13,867 nt of DNA from an uncultured Bacilli bacterium (GCA_934133155.1 CAKPAT010000024.1:1-13867); one strand, 5' to 3'. Shown: positions 1 through 9,170, numbered from the stretch's first letter. The notes: a model not told the origin generated them from the sequence alone. Numbers and translations are program-made.

Positions 1-609
1 TGCAATAGATATTCTAGAGATCCAGTAAGAGGTAGGTGCTATTCTCATTTTTATCCATATAATTATTTAGAAGAACAAGTATTAGAACAAATTAATAAAT
101 ATATATCTAAGTTAATAAAAGAACTTAATATAAAAGAATTAAATGATGAAGTAGTAAAAAGTATTCACAAGGAAACTACTAACATAGATAAAATAGTTAA
201 AGAATTTCAAATAGAAAAGGAAAAGATTACAGGTAGATTAAAAACTTTATACAATGACAGGTGTGATGGTGTAATATCAGCAGATACATATAAAGAATTA
301 GCAAGTGAATTTGAACAAAAATTAAAACAAATTAACGAAAAGATAGAAGATCAAAATGTTAAAAAATATAAAATGAAAAATAAAGCAAATATTTTGCCCG
401 ATTATACTAAAAAAATAAAAAAACTATTAGATTTAAATAAACCAAAAAAAGAATTAATTGATACGTTAGTAGATAAAATAGTTATAGATAAAGATAGAAA
501 TATTACTATATGTTTTAAATATGATATTGCAAGAGAGGTAACTTTTAAGTATGAAAATAGAAATTTAGCAAGAAATCCGTATGGTAGAAAAGGCAAAAAT
601 AATAATTAA
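1..609 (+). CDS. large serine recombinase, C-terminal part (5' end off window)
   Basis: The frame is open from base 1 to the TAA at 607-609, giving 202 residues. The protein is the DNA-binding tail of a large serine recombinase (site-specific integrase). Seen: the first residues, CNRYSRDPVRGRC, look like the second cysteine pair of the recombinase zinc ribbon, followed by an H-x-YNYLEEQVLEQI segment. A long charged coiled coil (about residues 30-120) follows, and then the typical end, a 'DTLVDKIVIDKDRNITICFKYD' type beta segment near residues 150-175. Known: in this family the catalytic serine domain is N-terminal (missing here), the zinc ribbon binds the att half-site, and the coiled coil controls integration versus excision. 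The tail appears complete with no frameshift. Its position about 1.4 kb from an interrupted host gene fits an integrase at the element's end. The ATG at 373 is an internal methionine, not the start. Confidence 0.88.
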   Translation, partial: CNRYSRDPVRGRCYSHFYPYNYLEEQVLEQINKYISKLIKELNIKELNDEVVKSIHKETTNIDKIVKEFQIEKEKITGRLKTLYNDRCDGVISADTYKELASEFEQKLKQINEKIEDQNVKKYKMKNKANILPDYTKKIKKLLDLNKPKKELIDTLVDKIVIDKDRNITICFKYDIAREVTFKYENRNLARNPYGRKGKNNN

Positions 610-617
610 TGACTATC

Positions 618-646
618 TTGCTTTTCTTTATAAAAAAATTTATAAT
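618..646 (+). promoter_or_regulatory. sigma-A-like promoter of the three-gene cassette
   Basis: TTGCTT (618-623), a 17-base spacer and a perfect TATAAT (641-646) lie just after the recombinase stop codon. Transcription would start near 653, about 35 bases before the first cassette gene at 688. The -35 box matches consensus only in TTG. A short all-AT inverted repeat (TTATAAA/TTTATAA) overlaps the -10 region. Confidence 0.5.
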
Positions 647-687
647 CTTAACAAGAAAGGAAGAATTGTAGATTGATTGGTGAGTAT

Positions 688-1023
688 ATGATTAATAGAA
701 AATTAATTAGTGATTTTGCAGATATTATTGGTAATTTAACAATTGCTGTTCATTTAGAGTCACTAAAAGATGTAAAGGATGATTATGAGGGTGTGCTTGA
801 TGAATTAATAAAATGGGTTAAATATTATTATGAAAATAAAAATTTAGATATTGTTTCTTACGAAAATTCATTAAGAATACATGATTTGTTAGATGAAATA
901 AGAAATGAGTTGATACCTAATAAATCAATAGGAATAGAATCAATGTTATCAGATAATATTTTAATTAGATATGAAGTAATTATTAAAGAAATAAATAATG
1001 AAAGAGGTAAAAAAAATGGGTAA
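688..1023 (+). CDS. small helical protein of unknown function, first gene of cassette
   Basis: I do not recognise this 111-residue protein. It is rich in Leu, Ile, Glu, Asp and Lys and looks almost wholly alpha-helical. It has no signal peptide or membrane segment and no cysteine or obvious catalytic motif, so a soluble cytoplasmic protein is likely. Start choice: ATG 688 has GGTGAG (679-684) just upstream, the same close spacing as the atpH ribosome site. An in-frame TTG at 673 preceded by AAAGGAAG is possible and would add five residues. Its 3' end overlaps the next gene by 8 bases, so the two are probably translationally coupled. Small helical proteins coupled to a second gene can be antitoxins, immunity proteins or partner subunits, but nothing in the sequence decides among these. 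Confidence 0.7.
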   Translation: MINRKLISDFADIIGNLTIAVHLESLKDVKDDYEGVLDELIKWVKYYYENKNLDIVSYENSLRIHDLLDEIRNELIPNKSIGIESMLSDNILIRYEVIIKEINNERGKKNG

Positions 1024-1585
1024 AGATGAATATGGACATTATGTTAATGATGAAGGAGTCGAAATAAGAACTTCTACTGACAAATATGGTAGAGATCATA
1101 TTGATATATATGACAGTTGTCCAGCTGAAAATCCAGATCACGGGTCTATTCATATTAATTATGATAGTGATACAGGAAAAGGAACGATTGTTGATACAAC
1201 AAGTGGAGAAAAAGAAACTACAGATACAAGTTGTTATTTAACAACTGCTTGTATGAGACATAAAATGGAAAAATTTGATGACAATTGTGAAGAATTAATG
1301 ATATTAAGATGGTTTAGAGATAAATTTGTTTCTAAAGAAGACATTGAACATTATTATAAAACTGCACCAACTATTGTTGACGTCATCAATGAATCTGAAA
1401 ATAATAATGAGATATTTAATTTTATATATGAAAATGTTGTTAGTGCATGTGTAAATGCTATAAAAAGTGGAAATTATGAGTTTGCTTATAATAGGTATAA
1501 AAATAGTGTCTTAGCTTTAGAAGAACAATTTGCAAGCCCCGCTTTAGAAAAAAGACTTGTTAAATCTTTAAAGATAGGTATATAG
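1016..1585 (+). CDS. CYLTTAC-motif protein resembling the CFI-box-CTERM family
   Basis: This is a 189-residue soluble protein with two parts. Residues 1-62 are polar and probably beta-rich (YGHYVNDEG..., then HGSIHINYDSDTGKGTIVD). Residues 73-125 carry C73-YLTTA-C79, then C91-EEL, a LRWFRDK helix (97-103) and a YYKTAP segment (113-118). This spacing of a Cys-aromatic-x-T-T/A-A box, an LRxFRD helix and a YY...P segment recalls the domain named CFI-box-CTERM in other proteins, whose biochemical role I do not know to be established. The tail (126-189) is helical. Start choice: ATG 1016 has GAAAGAGG at a good distance, whereas the upstream in-frame ATG at 998 lacks a ribosome site. It overlaps the previous gene by 8 bases and is followed after 3 bases by the next. 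The three cysteines could bind metal or be reactive, which is inference. Confidence 0.75.
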   Translation: MGKDEYGHYVNDEGVEIRTSTDKYGRDHIDIYDSCPAENPDHGSIHINYDSDTGKGTIVDTTSGEKETTDTSCYLTTACMRHKMEKFDDNCEELMILRWFRDKFVSKEDIEHYYKTAPTIVDVINESENNNEIFNFIYENVVSACVNAIKSGNYEFAYNRYKNSVLALEEQFASPALEKRLVKSLKIGI

Positions 1586-1588
1586 GTA

Positions 1589-1981
1589 ATGTTAAAGATA
1601 AATAATAAAGAATACAAGGTTTTAACATCAGAAATTAAATATATTAATGCTACACATAATGAAAGAAAAGGATATTCTATTTTGGTATCATTAGATATAG
1701 AATTAAATAAAGTTAAAGGGTACATTAGTTTTTATGTAGATTTTTTTAAAGACAAAGATTTTAAAAATATAAAAAATAGAAAATATATTGAATTACCAAC
1801 AGAATTAAATTCTAAAATAACAATGATAGAAATATATGATACCAATAATTTTATTGATTTTATTGATAGTGAAGTTAATTTAGAATTTGGTAATATAGAC
1901 AATGATCGAATTGAAATGAAACTAAATATAAATGATGAATTAATAAAATTAGAATATAAAGGATTATTAAATATTAAATAA
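1589..1981 (+). CDS. beta-rich protein of unknown function, third gene of cassette
   Basis: This 130-residue protein is not recognised. It begins MLKINNKEYKVLTSE and alternates short hydrophobic and charged stretches in a pattern typical of a beta-sandwich or beta-barrel. It has no cysteine, signal peptide or membrane segment. The ATG at 1589 follows the previous stop by only 3 bases and has ATAGGTA (1580-1586) as a weak ribosome site, so it is co-transcribed and probably translationally coupled. A strong hairpin begins 2 bases after its stop, closing the operon. The Asp/Glu/Asn-rich C-terminal half (NFIDFIDSEVNLEFGNIDND) is acidic. Function cannot be assigned from sequence. Its place beside a CYLTTAC-motif protein inside a mobile element is the only clue. 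Confidence 0.7.
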   Translation: MLKINNKEYKVLTSEIKYINATHNERKGYSILVSLDIELNKVKGYISFYVDFFKDKDFKNIKNRKYIELPTELNSKITMIEIYDTNNFIDFIDSEVNLEFGNIDNDRIEMKLNINDELIKLEYKGLLNIK

Positions 1982-1982
1982 T

Positions 1983-2022
1983 AAAATAATCGATGGCTAA
2001 AATAAAAGTCATTGATTATTTT
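1983..2022 (+). terminator. hairpin terminator ending the cassette
   Basis: A 15-base left arm (1983-1997) pairs along its whole length with 2008-2022, with two G-U wobbles and a 10-base loop (1998-2007). The right arm ends in ATTATTTT, supplying a U-rich tail. It lies directly after the stop of the third cassette gene, so it should insulate the cassette from the amidase remnant downstream. The A/T-rich arms make it partly symmetric. Confidence 0.7.
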
Positions 2023-2027
2023 ACTAG

Positions 2028-2045
2028 TGGTAACTAAACTTACCA
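2028..2045. repeat. short dyad at the element/host junction (candidate att site)
   Basis: TGGTAA (2028-2033) and TTACCA (2040-2045) form a perfect 6-base inverted repeat around CTAAAC. It sits between the cassette terminator and the first codons with amidase homology. Known: att sites of large serine recombinases are imperfect dyads of about 40-50 bp with a 2-bp crossover core. Inference: this is part of the hybrid att site. The exact core cannot be fixed without the other end. Confidence 0.4.
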
Positions 2046-2951
2046 GGTGGTGAAGGCGCTGAAGTTATTTATGCTTTAAGGAATAATTCTACTTTGGCTA
2101 AAAATATTTTAACTGCTTTAGGAAATGAAGGACTTAATATGCGAAAATATTTTCAAAGGAGACTTCCTAGTAATACCTCAAAGGATTATTATTTCATTCA
2201 TAGAGATACAGGAAGCAAAACACAACCTGTTATTGTTGAATATGGATTTATTGATAATGTTTCTGATTTAGCTAAAATTCAAAATAATTATAAGAAATAC
2301 GTTGATGCCGTGGTTGACGCAGTTATTGCTACTGCAAATGGGCAATCAATTTCTAGTGTACCTTCTGGAAATTATTATACTGTTAAATCAGGCGATAGTT
2401 TATGGAGTATAGCGAATAAGTATAATACAACTGTAAGCGAGCTTAAAAAATTAAATAATTTAAGTAGTAATAATTTAAGTGTTGGTCAGATTTTAAGTTT
2501 ACCTAATAATATAAATTCAAATAGTTATACTGTTAAATCAGGCGATAGTTTATGGAGCATAGCGAATAAGTATAATACAACAGTAAGTATACTTAAGAGC
2601 TTAAATAATTTAAGTAGTAATAATTTAAGCATTGGTCAAGTTCTTAAGCTTCCAAGCAGTGATAATTCAAATACTTATACAGTTAAGGCAGGCGACAGCT
2701 TATGGAATATTGCAAGAAAGTATAATACAACTGTAAGTGCACTTAAAAGTTTGAATAATTTAAGTAGTGATATATTAAGTATAGGTCAAACTTTAAAGGT
2801 GCCGATTTCTGGAAATTATTATACAGTTAAATCTGGTGACAGTTTATGGAGTATAGCGAATAAGTATAATACAACTGTAGGTGAACTTAAAAATTTAAAT
2901 AATTTGAGTAGTAATAGTTTGACTATTGGTCAAAAGTTGTTACTTCCTTAG
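2034..2951 (+). pseudogene. 5'-truncated N-acetylmuramoyl-L-alanine amidase (Amidase_3) with four LysM repeats
   Basis: The frame opens after a TAA at 2031-2033 and runs 305 codons to TAG 2949-2951. The opening LNLPGGEGAEVIYALRN continues through RKYFQRRLPSN, DYYFIHRDTG and PVIVEYGFIDN, which is the second half of an Amidase_3 zinc amidase cutting the lactyl-Ala bond of peptidoglycan. The first half, with the opening zinc His/Glu and the His preceding this point, is missing. The late catalytic Glu (IVEYGF) remains. Four LysM domains (2376-2948) for wall binding follow. No signal peptide is present. The upstream base sequence belongs to the mobile cassette, so I read it as a gene cut by integration. 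Translation could restart at ATG 2139, which has AAGGA six bases upstream, or at TTG 2094, but the product would lack zinc ligands and export. If the element excises, an intact gene might be restored. Confidence 0.8.
2376..2948 (+). repeat. four tandem LysM-coding repeats
   Basis: Four 129-base units at 2376-2504, 2526-2654, 2676-2804 and 2820-2948 each encode a 43-residue LysM domain with YTVKSGDSLWSIANKYNTT as the common start. They are joined by short Ser/Asn linkers. Units 1, 2 and 4 are nearly identical in DNA over their first 60 bases, while unit 3 has diverged (KAGDSLWNIARKYN). LysM binds GlcNAc-containing glycan, here peptidoglycan. The near-identity suggests recent duplication or gene conversion. 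Confidence 0.85.
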
Positions 2952-3280
2952 ACTTTTTTAATCTTAAAAATGGTATAAAAATATTTGTTAGTGTCATTAA
3001 GAGTAATTGAAAAATTTATGTGACAAAAACACAAGATATATAATATTTCTTAAAAAATATTTAAAAGTAGCCTAAAAATAGAAGATCTTTTATTGGTTTA
3101 ATTTCTGTATCTTAAATAAATTATGTAATCTTTCCTTTTAAGCTAATTATTTATTGGTTTATAAAATATTATCTCGTGAATTATTGCACTTTAAAATTTT
3201 TTGGAATATTAAAATGAACTTATGATGAAAGTAGCGTTTATTTTTCCCATTCAGAACTTTGTTTTCCTTTGAAAAATGTA
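2952..3280. other. gene-free AT-rich stretch upstream of the atp promoter
   Basis: No credible coding frame exists on either strand, and I see no structured RNA or strong terminator after the amidase remnant. A TTTATTGGTTTA 12-mer occurs twice (3089-3100 and 3150-3161). A weak all-AT inverted repeat lies near 3043-3062. The region may be decayed intergenic DNA or may carry regulatory sites for the atp operon. Nothing more can be supported. Confidence 0.6.
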
Positions 3281-3309
3281 TTGACTTTTTGCGGTAAATC
3301 ATTTACAAT
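3281..3309 (+). promoter_or_regulatory. sigma-A promoter of the ATP synthase operon
   Basis: TTGACT (3281-3286), an exact 17-base spacer and TACAAT (3304-3309) give a near-consensus housekeeping promoter. Transcription would start near 3316, leaving a leader of about 39 bases before atpB at 3355. No other strong promoter is seen inside the operon. Confidence 0.8.
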
Positions 3310-3354
3310 CGTATTGGATGTGATAAATCCGTAAGCAATAGATAGGTGATAAAG

Positions 3355-4044
3355 ATGAATGACAGTGTTAACGTCGTATGGGAGATACCTTATTTAAATT
3401 TGCCAATAACCAATGTAGTAGTAATGTCATGGATTGCTATGGCAGTTATTATTCTCTGGGCTTTTTTAGCTACAAGAAATATGAAGGAAGTTCCTACTGG
3501 ACTTCAAAATACTGCTGAAATTGTCGTTGATGGTATAAGTAGCTTTATTAAAAGTTTTCTTGGTGAAAAAGCAAAAAGTTACATACCATATGTGGGAACT
3601 GTTGGACTTTTTTTAATCGTTTCTAATACTATTGGAGCTTTGTTCATGGGTGAACTTACTGATGGACTTATTGCCCCACCTACTAGAAGTTTTGCTGTGC
3701 CAGTAGCTTTGGCTATAATGACTATTGTTTTAGCAACCGGTGCTGGTATAAAAGAAAAAGGTTTACTTGGTTTCTTCAAGAGTTTATTCAAACCATTACC
3801 AATTTTATTTCCATTCAAGATTTTAGAATTTATCACAAAGCCATTATCACTAAGTATGCGACTTTTTGGAAATATCCTAGGTGCATATATATTGATGGAG
3901 TTATTATTTGCAAGTCTTTCATGGATTGGTCTTCCAGCCATTGCAAGTATTTATTTTGACTTGTTTGATGGTGGCTTGCAAGCCTTTGTCTTCGTGCTTT
4001 TGACGGTACTTTATATACAAGAAGAAGTATGCGAAGAAGAATAA
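3355..4044 (+). CDS. atpB: F-type ATP synthase subunit a (Fo)
   Basis: This 229-residue membrane protein forms the half-channels that pass ions to and from the c-ring in Fo. Seen: several hydrophobic segments and the family signature LSLSMRLFGNILGAY, with the essential arginine at residue 169. That arginine faces the c-subunit glutamate during rotation. A late DLFDGGLQAFVFVLLTVLYI segment forms the last transmembrane helix and is followed by an acidic tail. Start choice: ATG 3355 follows AGGTGA (3344-3349) by 5 bases. An in-frame GTG at 3346 lies within that ribosome site and is rejected. It is the first gene of the operon, about 39 bases after the inferred transcription start. No atpI gene precedes it in this window. 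Confidence 0.95.
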   Translation: MNDSVNVVWEIPYLNLPITNVVVMSWIAMAVIILWAFLATRNMKEVPTGLQNTAEIVVDGISSFIKSFLGEKAKSYIPYVGTVGLFLIVSNTIGALFMGELTDGLIAPPTRSFAVPVALAIMTIVLATGAGIKEKGLLGFFKSLFKPLPILFPFKILEFITKPLSLSMRLFGNILGAYILMELLFASLSWIGLPAIASIYFDLFDGGLQAFVFVLLTVLYIQEEVCEEE

Positions 4045-4062
4045 TTGATAGGTGGTGAGAAA

Positions 4063-4284
4063 ATGGGAGCATTAGGTTTAATTGCTGCGGCTATTGCCGT
4101 ATTTACAGGTGCTGGTGCCGGAATTGGTATCGGTGTTGCAACTGCAAAGGCTACTGAATCAGTTGCTAGACAACCAGAAGCATCAGGAAAAATCCAAACA
4201 GTTCTACTTTTAGGAGCTGCCTTAGCTGAAGCAACAGCTATTTATGGATTGGTTATCGCTATAATGATTATTGGTAAAATATAA
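4063..4284 (+). CDS. atpE: F-type ATP synthase subunit c (Fo rotor ring)
   Basis: This 73-residue hairpin of two membrane helices is the unit of the rotor ring. Seen: the glycine-rich first helix ([11 protein letters not shown]), the polar loop VARQPEAS, and the second helix with the ion-carrying glutamate in [11 protein letters not shown]. Known: Na+-binding c subunits such as that of Ilyobacter carry a Gln in helix 1 and a Ser right after the Glu. Here the matching positions are Ile and Ala, so proton coupling is predicted (inference). Start choice: ATG 4063 has AGGTGGTGAG just upstream, while the in-frame TTG at 4045 precedes that site and is rejected. A hairpin directly after the gene probably helps set the high c:a/b ratio. 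Confidence 0.95.
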   Translation: MGALGLIAAAIAVFTGAGAGIGIGVATAKATESVARQPEASGKIQTVLLLGAALAEATAIYGLVIAIMIIGKI

Positions 4285-4298
4285 AATAGTTAACCCTG

Positions 4299-4333
4299 AA
4301 ACTTCAAGTTTATTGTACGCTTGAAGTTTTATG
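4299..4333 (+). terminator. intra-operon hairpin between atpE and atpF (partial terminator or mRNA stabiliser)
   Basis: AAACTTCAAG (4299-4308) pairs perfectly with CTTGAAGTTT (4320-4329) around an 11-base loop, with a short TTTTAT tail. atpF-atpC must be transcribed through it and no promoter is apparent after it. It therefore more likely causes partial termination or blocks 3' decay of the atpB-atpE message, raising c-subunit output. The mechanism is inference. Confidence 0.6.
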
Positions 4334-4366
4334 CGTTGAAAGCCTTTATAGAAATGGAGTTAAAAT

Positions 4367-4852
4367 ATGATAGAAATAAATAAAGAATTTTTCACGACAC
4401 TTTTTCTTACAGTTTTTAATATCTTAATCTTGTATTTTGTGCTTAAAAAATTATTATTTAAACCTGTCAGCAAGTATATGGAAAACCGTACTAATAAAAT
4501 TAAAGAGGCTTTAGATATGGCTGCAGAAGCTAAAAAGAAAGTCGAAAGTATGGAACAAGATCATCAAGCGAGAATGAAAGAAATAAAAGAAGAAGGCATA
4601 GCTTTAATGAATACTTATAAAGTTAAAGCACAAAAGGAATATGATGCAGTTATTGAAAAAGCTAAAAAGGATTCTGAAGTTATTATTGCCAATACTAGAA
4701 GTGAATTACAAGTTGAGAAAGAACAACTTGTTGCTGGACTTAAAGCAGAGATTTCTGATCTTGTTTTAGAGGCTAGTGAAAAAATCTTAAATAAAAATTT
4801 AGATGAAAAAACCAATAAAGAACTTATAGAAAACTTCATTAAAGAAAAGTAG
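4367..4852 (+). CDS. atpF: F-type ATP synthase subunit b (peripheral stalk)
   Basis: This 161-residue protein dimerises to form the stalk holding F1 still against the rotor. Seen: one N-terminal membrane helix (about residues 9-30, FFTTLFLTVFNILILYFVLKKLLF), the basic FKPVSKYMENR junction, then a long charged coiled coil (about 35-150, AAEAKKKVESMEQDH...) typical of the family. Length is normal (usually 156-170). GGAG at 4355-4358 precedes the ATG with fair spacing. The gap of 82 bases from atpE, the largest in the operon, holds the hairpin. The next gene starts 7 bases after its stop, with the ribosome site overlapping that stop. Confidence 0.95.
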   Translation: MIEINKEFFTTLFLTVFNILILYFVLKKLLFKPVSKYMENRTNKIKEALDMAAEAKKKVESMEQDHQARMKEIKEEGIALMNTYKVKAQKEYDAVIEKAKKDSEVIIANTRSELQVEKEQLVAGLKAEISDLVLEASEKILNKNLDEKTNKELIENFIKEK

Positions 4853-4859
4853 GTGACTT

Positions 4860-5360
4860 ATGGAAAATTTAAGTAATCGTTATGCGGAAAGTTTGTTTTT
4901 AGAATCTCAAGATAAGAAGGTTATTCTTTCCTATTTAAAGGATTTGAGTAAAATTTATGAAATGACTGATTTTAAGTCTATGATGAATAGTCCTAGAATT
5001 AAAAATGAAGAAAAGTTATCTGTTATTTATGAAATTTTAAAACCAAATGAACTTTTTGAAAGATTTTTAAATTTACTTGTTAAAGAAGAAAGATTTTCTT
5101 TAATAGGTGAAATTGCTGAAAAGTATGAAGAAATGTTTGATAAAGAAAATAAGATATTAAATGTTCTTATATCTTCTCCTTTAAAATTAAGCGAAGAGGA
5201 TATTAGCAAAATTTTAGAAAAGTATAAAGGTCTATATCAAGCGAGTGAAGTTACTTATAAGGAAGTAATTGATAAGTCTTTAATTGGTGGGGTAAAAGTT
5301 ACTGTTAATGGCGTAGTCTATGACGGTACTATTAGAACCAAATTAAACGAGATGTTATAA
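4860..5360 (+). CDS. atpH: F-type ATP synthase subunit delta (F1 cap of the peripheral stalk)
   Basis: This 166-residue soluble protein of the OSCP/delta family joins the b stalk to the top of F1. Seen: an N-terminal helical bundle (about 1-105, beginning [11 protein letters not shown]) and the conserved C-terminal region ending [31 protein letters not shown], matching the family's IGG...DGS-type end. It is slightly shorter than the usual 175-180 residues, but both domains appear complete. The ribosome site AGGTGA (4851-4856) overlaps the atpF stop, giving tight coupling. The atpA ribosome site likewise begins at its own stop codon. Confidence 0.93.
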   Translation: MENLSNRYAESLFLESQDKKVILSYLKDLSKIYEMTDFKSMMNSPRIKNEEKLSVIYEILKPNELFERFLNLLVKEERFSLIGEIAEKYEEMFDKENKILNVLISSPLKLSEEDISKILEKYKGLYQASEVTYKEVIDKSLIGGVKVTVNGVVYDGTIRTKLNEML

Positions 5361-5373
5361 GGAGGGTATTAAA

Positions 5374-6882
5374 GTGCTTATAAAACCAGAAGAAATTAGT
5401 GATATAATTAGAAAAAAAATAAGCGATTATGATGATAAAGTCAAGGTTGATGAGGTAGGCTATGTTGTCGAAACTGGTGATGGAATTGTTAAGATTTATG
5501 GTCTTAATAATTGTATGGCTGGTGAACTTATTGACTTTGGTAATGGTGTTCATGGTATGGCTATGAATTTGGAAGAAGAAAGTGTTGGCTGCGTTTTACT
5601 TGGTGGTGATACGAAGATTAAGGAAGGTAGTATTGCTAAAAGAACAGGCAGAAAGGTAAGTATTGGTGTTGGCGACGGGATTATTGGACGCGTTGTTAAT
5701 CCACTTGGTGAGGTTTTAGATGGTAAAGAACCTTATAAAATTACTGAATATCGTGATGTTGAATATTTAGCACCTAATGTTATGGTGAGAAAGTCTGTTG
5801 ATACACCACTTCAAACTGGTATTATTGCGATTGATTCAATGGTTCCAATTGGAAGAGGCCAGAGGGAACTTATTATAGGTGACCGTCAAACTGGTAAGAC
5901 TGCTATTGCAGTTGATACGATTATTAATCAAAAAGGTCAAAATGTTATTTGTATTTATGTAGCTATTGGCCAAAAAGCTTCATCAATTGCTGGTGTTGTG
6001 GAAACTTTAAAGAAAAATGGTGCTATGGATTACAGTATTGTTGTTTCTGCTAATGCTTCTGAATCTTCACCAGTTCAATATTTAGCACCTTATGCTGGTG
6101 CAGCTATTGCTGAATATTTTATGTATCAAGGTAAAGATGTTTTGGTTGTTTATGATGATCTATCTAAACATGCACAGGCTTACCGTGCGATGTCTCTTTT
6201 ACTTAGACGTTCACCTGGACGTGAAGCTTATCCAGGAGATGTATTTTATTTACATTCTAGACTTCTTGAAAGAGCAGCTAAGCTTGATGATGAACATGGT
6301 GGTGGCTCTATTACAGCACTTCCTATTATTGAAACTTTAGCAGGTGATGTTTCTGCGTATATTCCTACTAATGTTATTTCGATAACTGACGGTCAAATTT
6401 ATTTGGAAAGTGAACTTTTCTTCAGTGGTCAAAGACCAGCTGTTAATGCGGGACTTTCTGTTTCACGTGTTGGTGGTTCTGCACAAATTAAAGCAATGAA
6501 GAAATTATCTGGAAGAATAAGAATTGATTTAGCACAGTATCGTGAGCTTGCTTCATTTGCTCAGTTTGGTTCTGAACTTGATAAAGCTACACAAAATAAG
6601 CTTATGCAAGGTGAAAGAATTTTGGAACTTTTAAAACAGCCTCAATATAAAACTTTGGATGTTGCTAAACAGGTTGTTATGCTTTACGCGGGCGTTCATG
6701 AATATTTGATTGATATTGATGTTAAAAAGGTAAGAAGTTTTAACAAAGGTTTACTTGAATATGTTGAAGAAAAGCACCCAGATATATATGAAGAAATTCG
6801 TACTAAGAAAAATCTTGATAAAGATTTAGAAGATAAGATTAAAAATGCTATCTTAGAATATAAAAAGATTTTTAATATATAG
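5374..6882 (+). CDS. atpA: F-type ATP synthase subunit alpha (F1)
   Basis: This 502-residue regulatory nucleotide-binding subunit forms the alpha3beta3 hexamer of F1. Seen: the N-terminal beta barrel (about 25-95), Walker A GDRQTGKT at 169-176, a Walker B-type strand [11 protein letters not shown], and the arginine finger R365 within [15 protein letters not shown], which reaches the catalytic site on beta. Length equals the family norm. It starts with GTG (5374), supported by a strong AAGGAGGG (5359-5366), the best ribosome site in the operon. No ATG exists nearby in frame. The atpG gene follows after 13 bases. Confidence 0.97.
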   Translation: MLIKPEEISDIIRKKISDYDDKVKVDEVGYVVETGDGIVKIYGLNNCMAGELIDFGNGVHGMAMNLEEESVGCVLLGGDTKIKEGSIAKRTGRKVSIGVGDGIIGRVVNPLGEVLDGKEPYKITEYRDVEYLAPNVMVRKSVDTPLQTGIIAIDSMVPIGRGQRELIIGDRQTGKTAIAVDTIINQKGQNVICIYVAIGQKASSIAGVVETLKKNGAMDYSIVVSANASESSPVQYLAPYAGAAIAEYFMYQGKDVLVVYDDLSKHAQAYRAMSLLLRRSPGREAYPGDVFYLHSRLLERAAKLDDEHGGGSITALPIIETLAGDVSAYIPTNVISITDGQIYLESELFFSGQRPAVNAGLSVSRVGGSAQIKAMKKLSGRIRIDLAQYRELASFAQFGSELDKATQNKLMQGERILELLKQPQYKTLDVAKQVVMLYAGVHEYLIDIDVKKVRSFNKGLLEYVEEKHPDIYEEIRTKKNLDKDLEDKIKNAILEYKKIFNI

Positions 6883-6895
6883 AAGGCGGTGAACT

Positions 6896-9161
<2,266 letters not shown>

Positions 9162-9170
9162 GTGATTTTT

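Larger units (their letters stand above)
1..2045 (+). mobile_element. right end of a serine-recombinase integrative element (partial, extends left)
   Basis: Seen: a large serine recombinase C-terminus at the left edge, then a small cassette with its own promoter and terminator, then abruptly the middle of an amidase coding sequence whose first half is absent. Known: large serine recombinases insert phages and integrative elements at short att sites, often inside genes, and their own gene usually lies near one end of the element. Inference: the window holds the recombinase-proximal end, and the element-host junction is at about 2030-2046. The left boundary is not visible, so size and type (prophage, ICE or small integrative element) cannot be judged. 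The cassette looks more A-rich on its coding strand than the downstream host genes. Confidence 0.6.

Noticed and set aside
373..609. A separate 78-residue gene starting at ATG 373
   Set aside because: The frame is open back to base 1 with recombinase zinc-ribbon and coiled-coil sequence, so this is only an internal Met of the recombinase.
1983..2022. The long dyad as the attachment site
   Set aside because: It begins 2 bases after a stop codon and has a U-rich 3' arm, so a terminator explains it better. The junction with host coding sequence is further right.
2376..2948. Repeats resembling a CRISPR or satellite array
   Set aside because: The repeats are 129 bases long, in frame and encode LysM domains, with no short repeat/spacer structure.
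6092..6340. 82-codon + strand frame within atpA
   Set aside because: It overlaps a certain gene in another frame, has no ribosome site and its protein is low-complexity. The same holds for 8059-8250 (in atpD) and 11387-11641 (in the SEDS gene).
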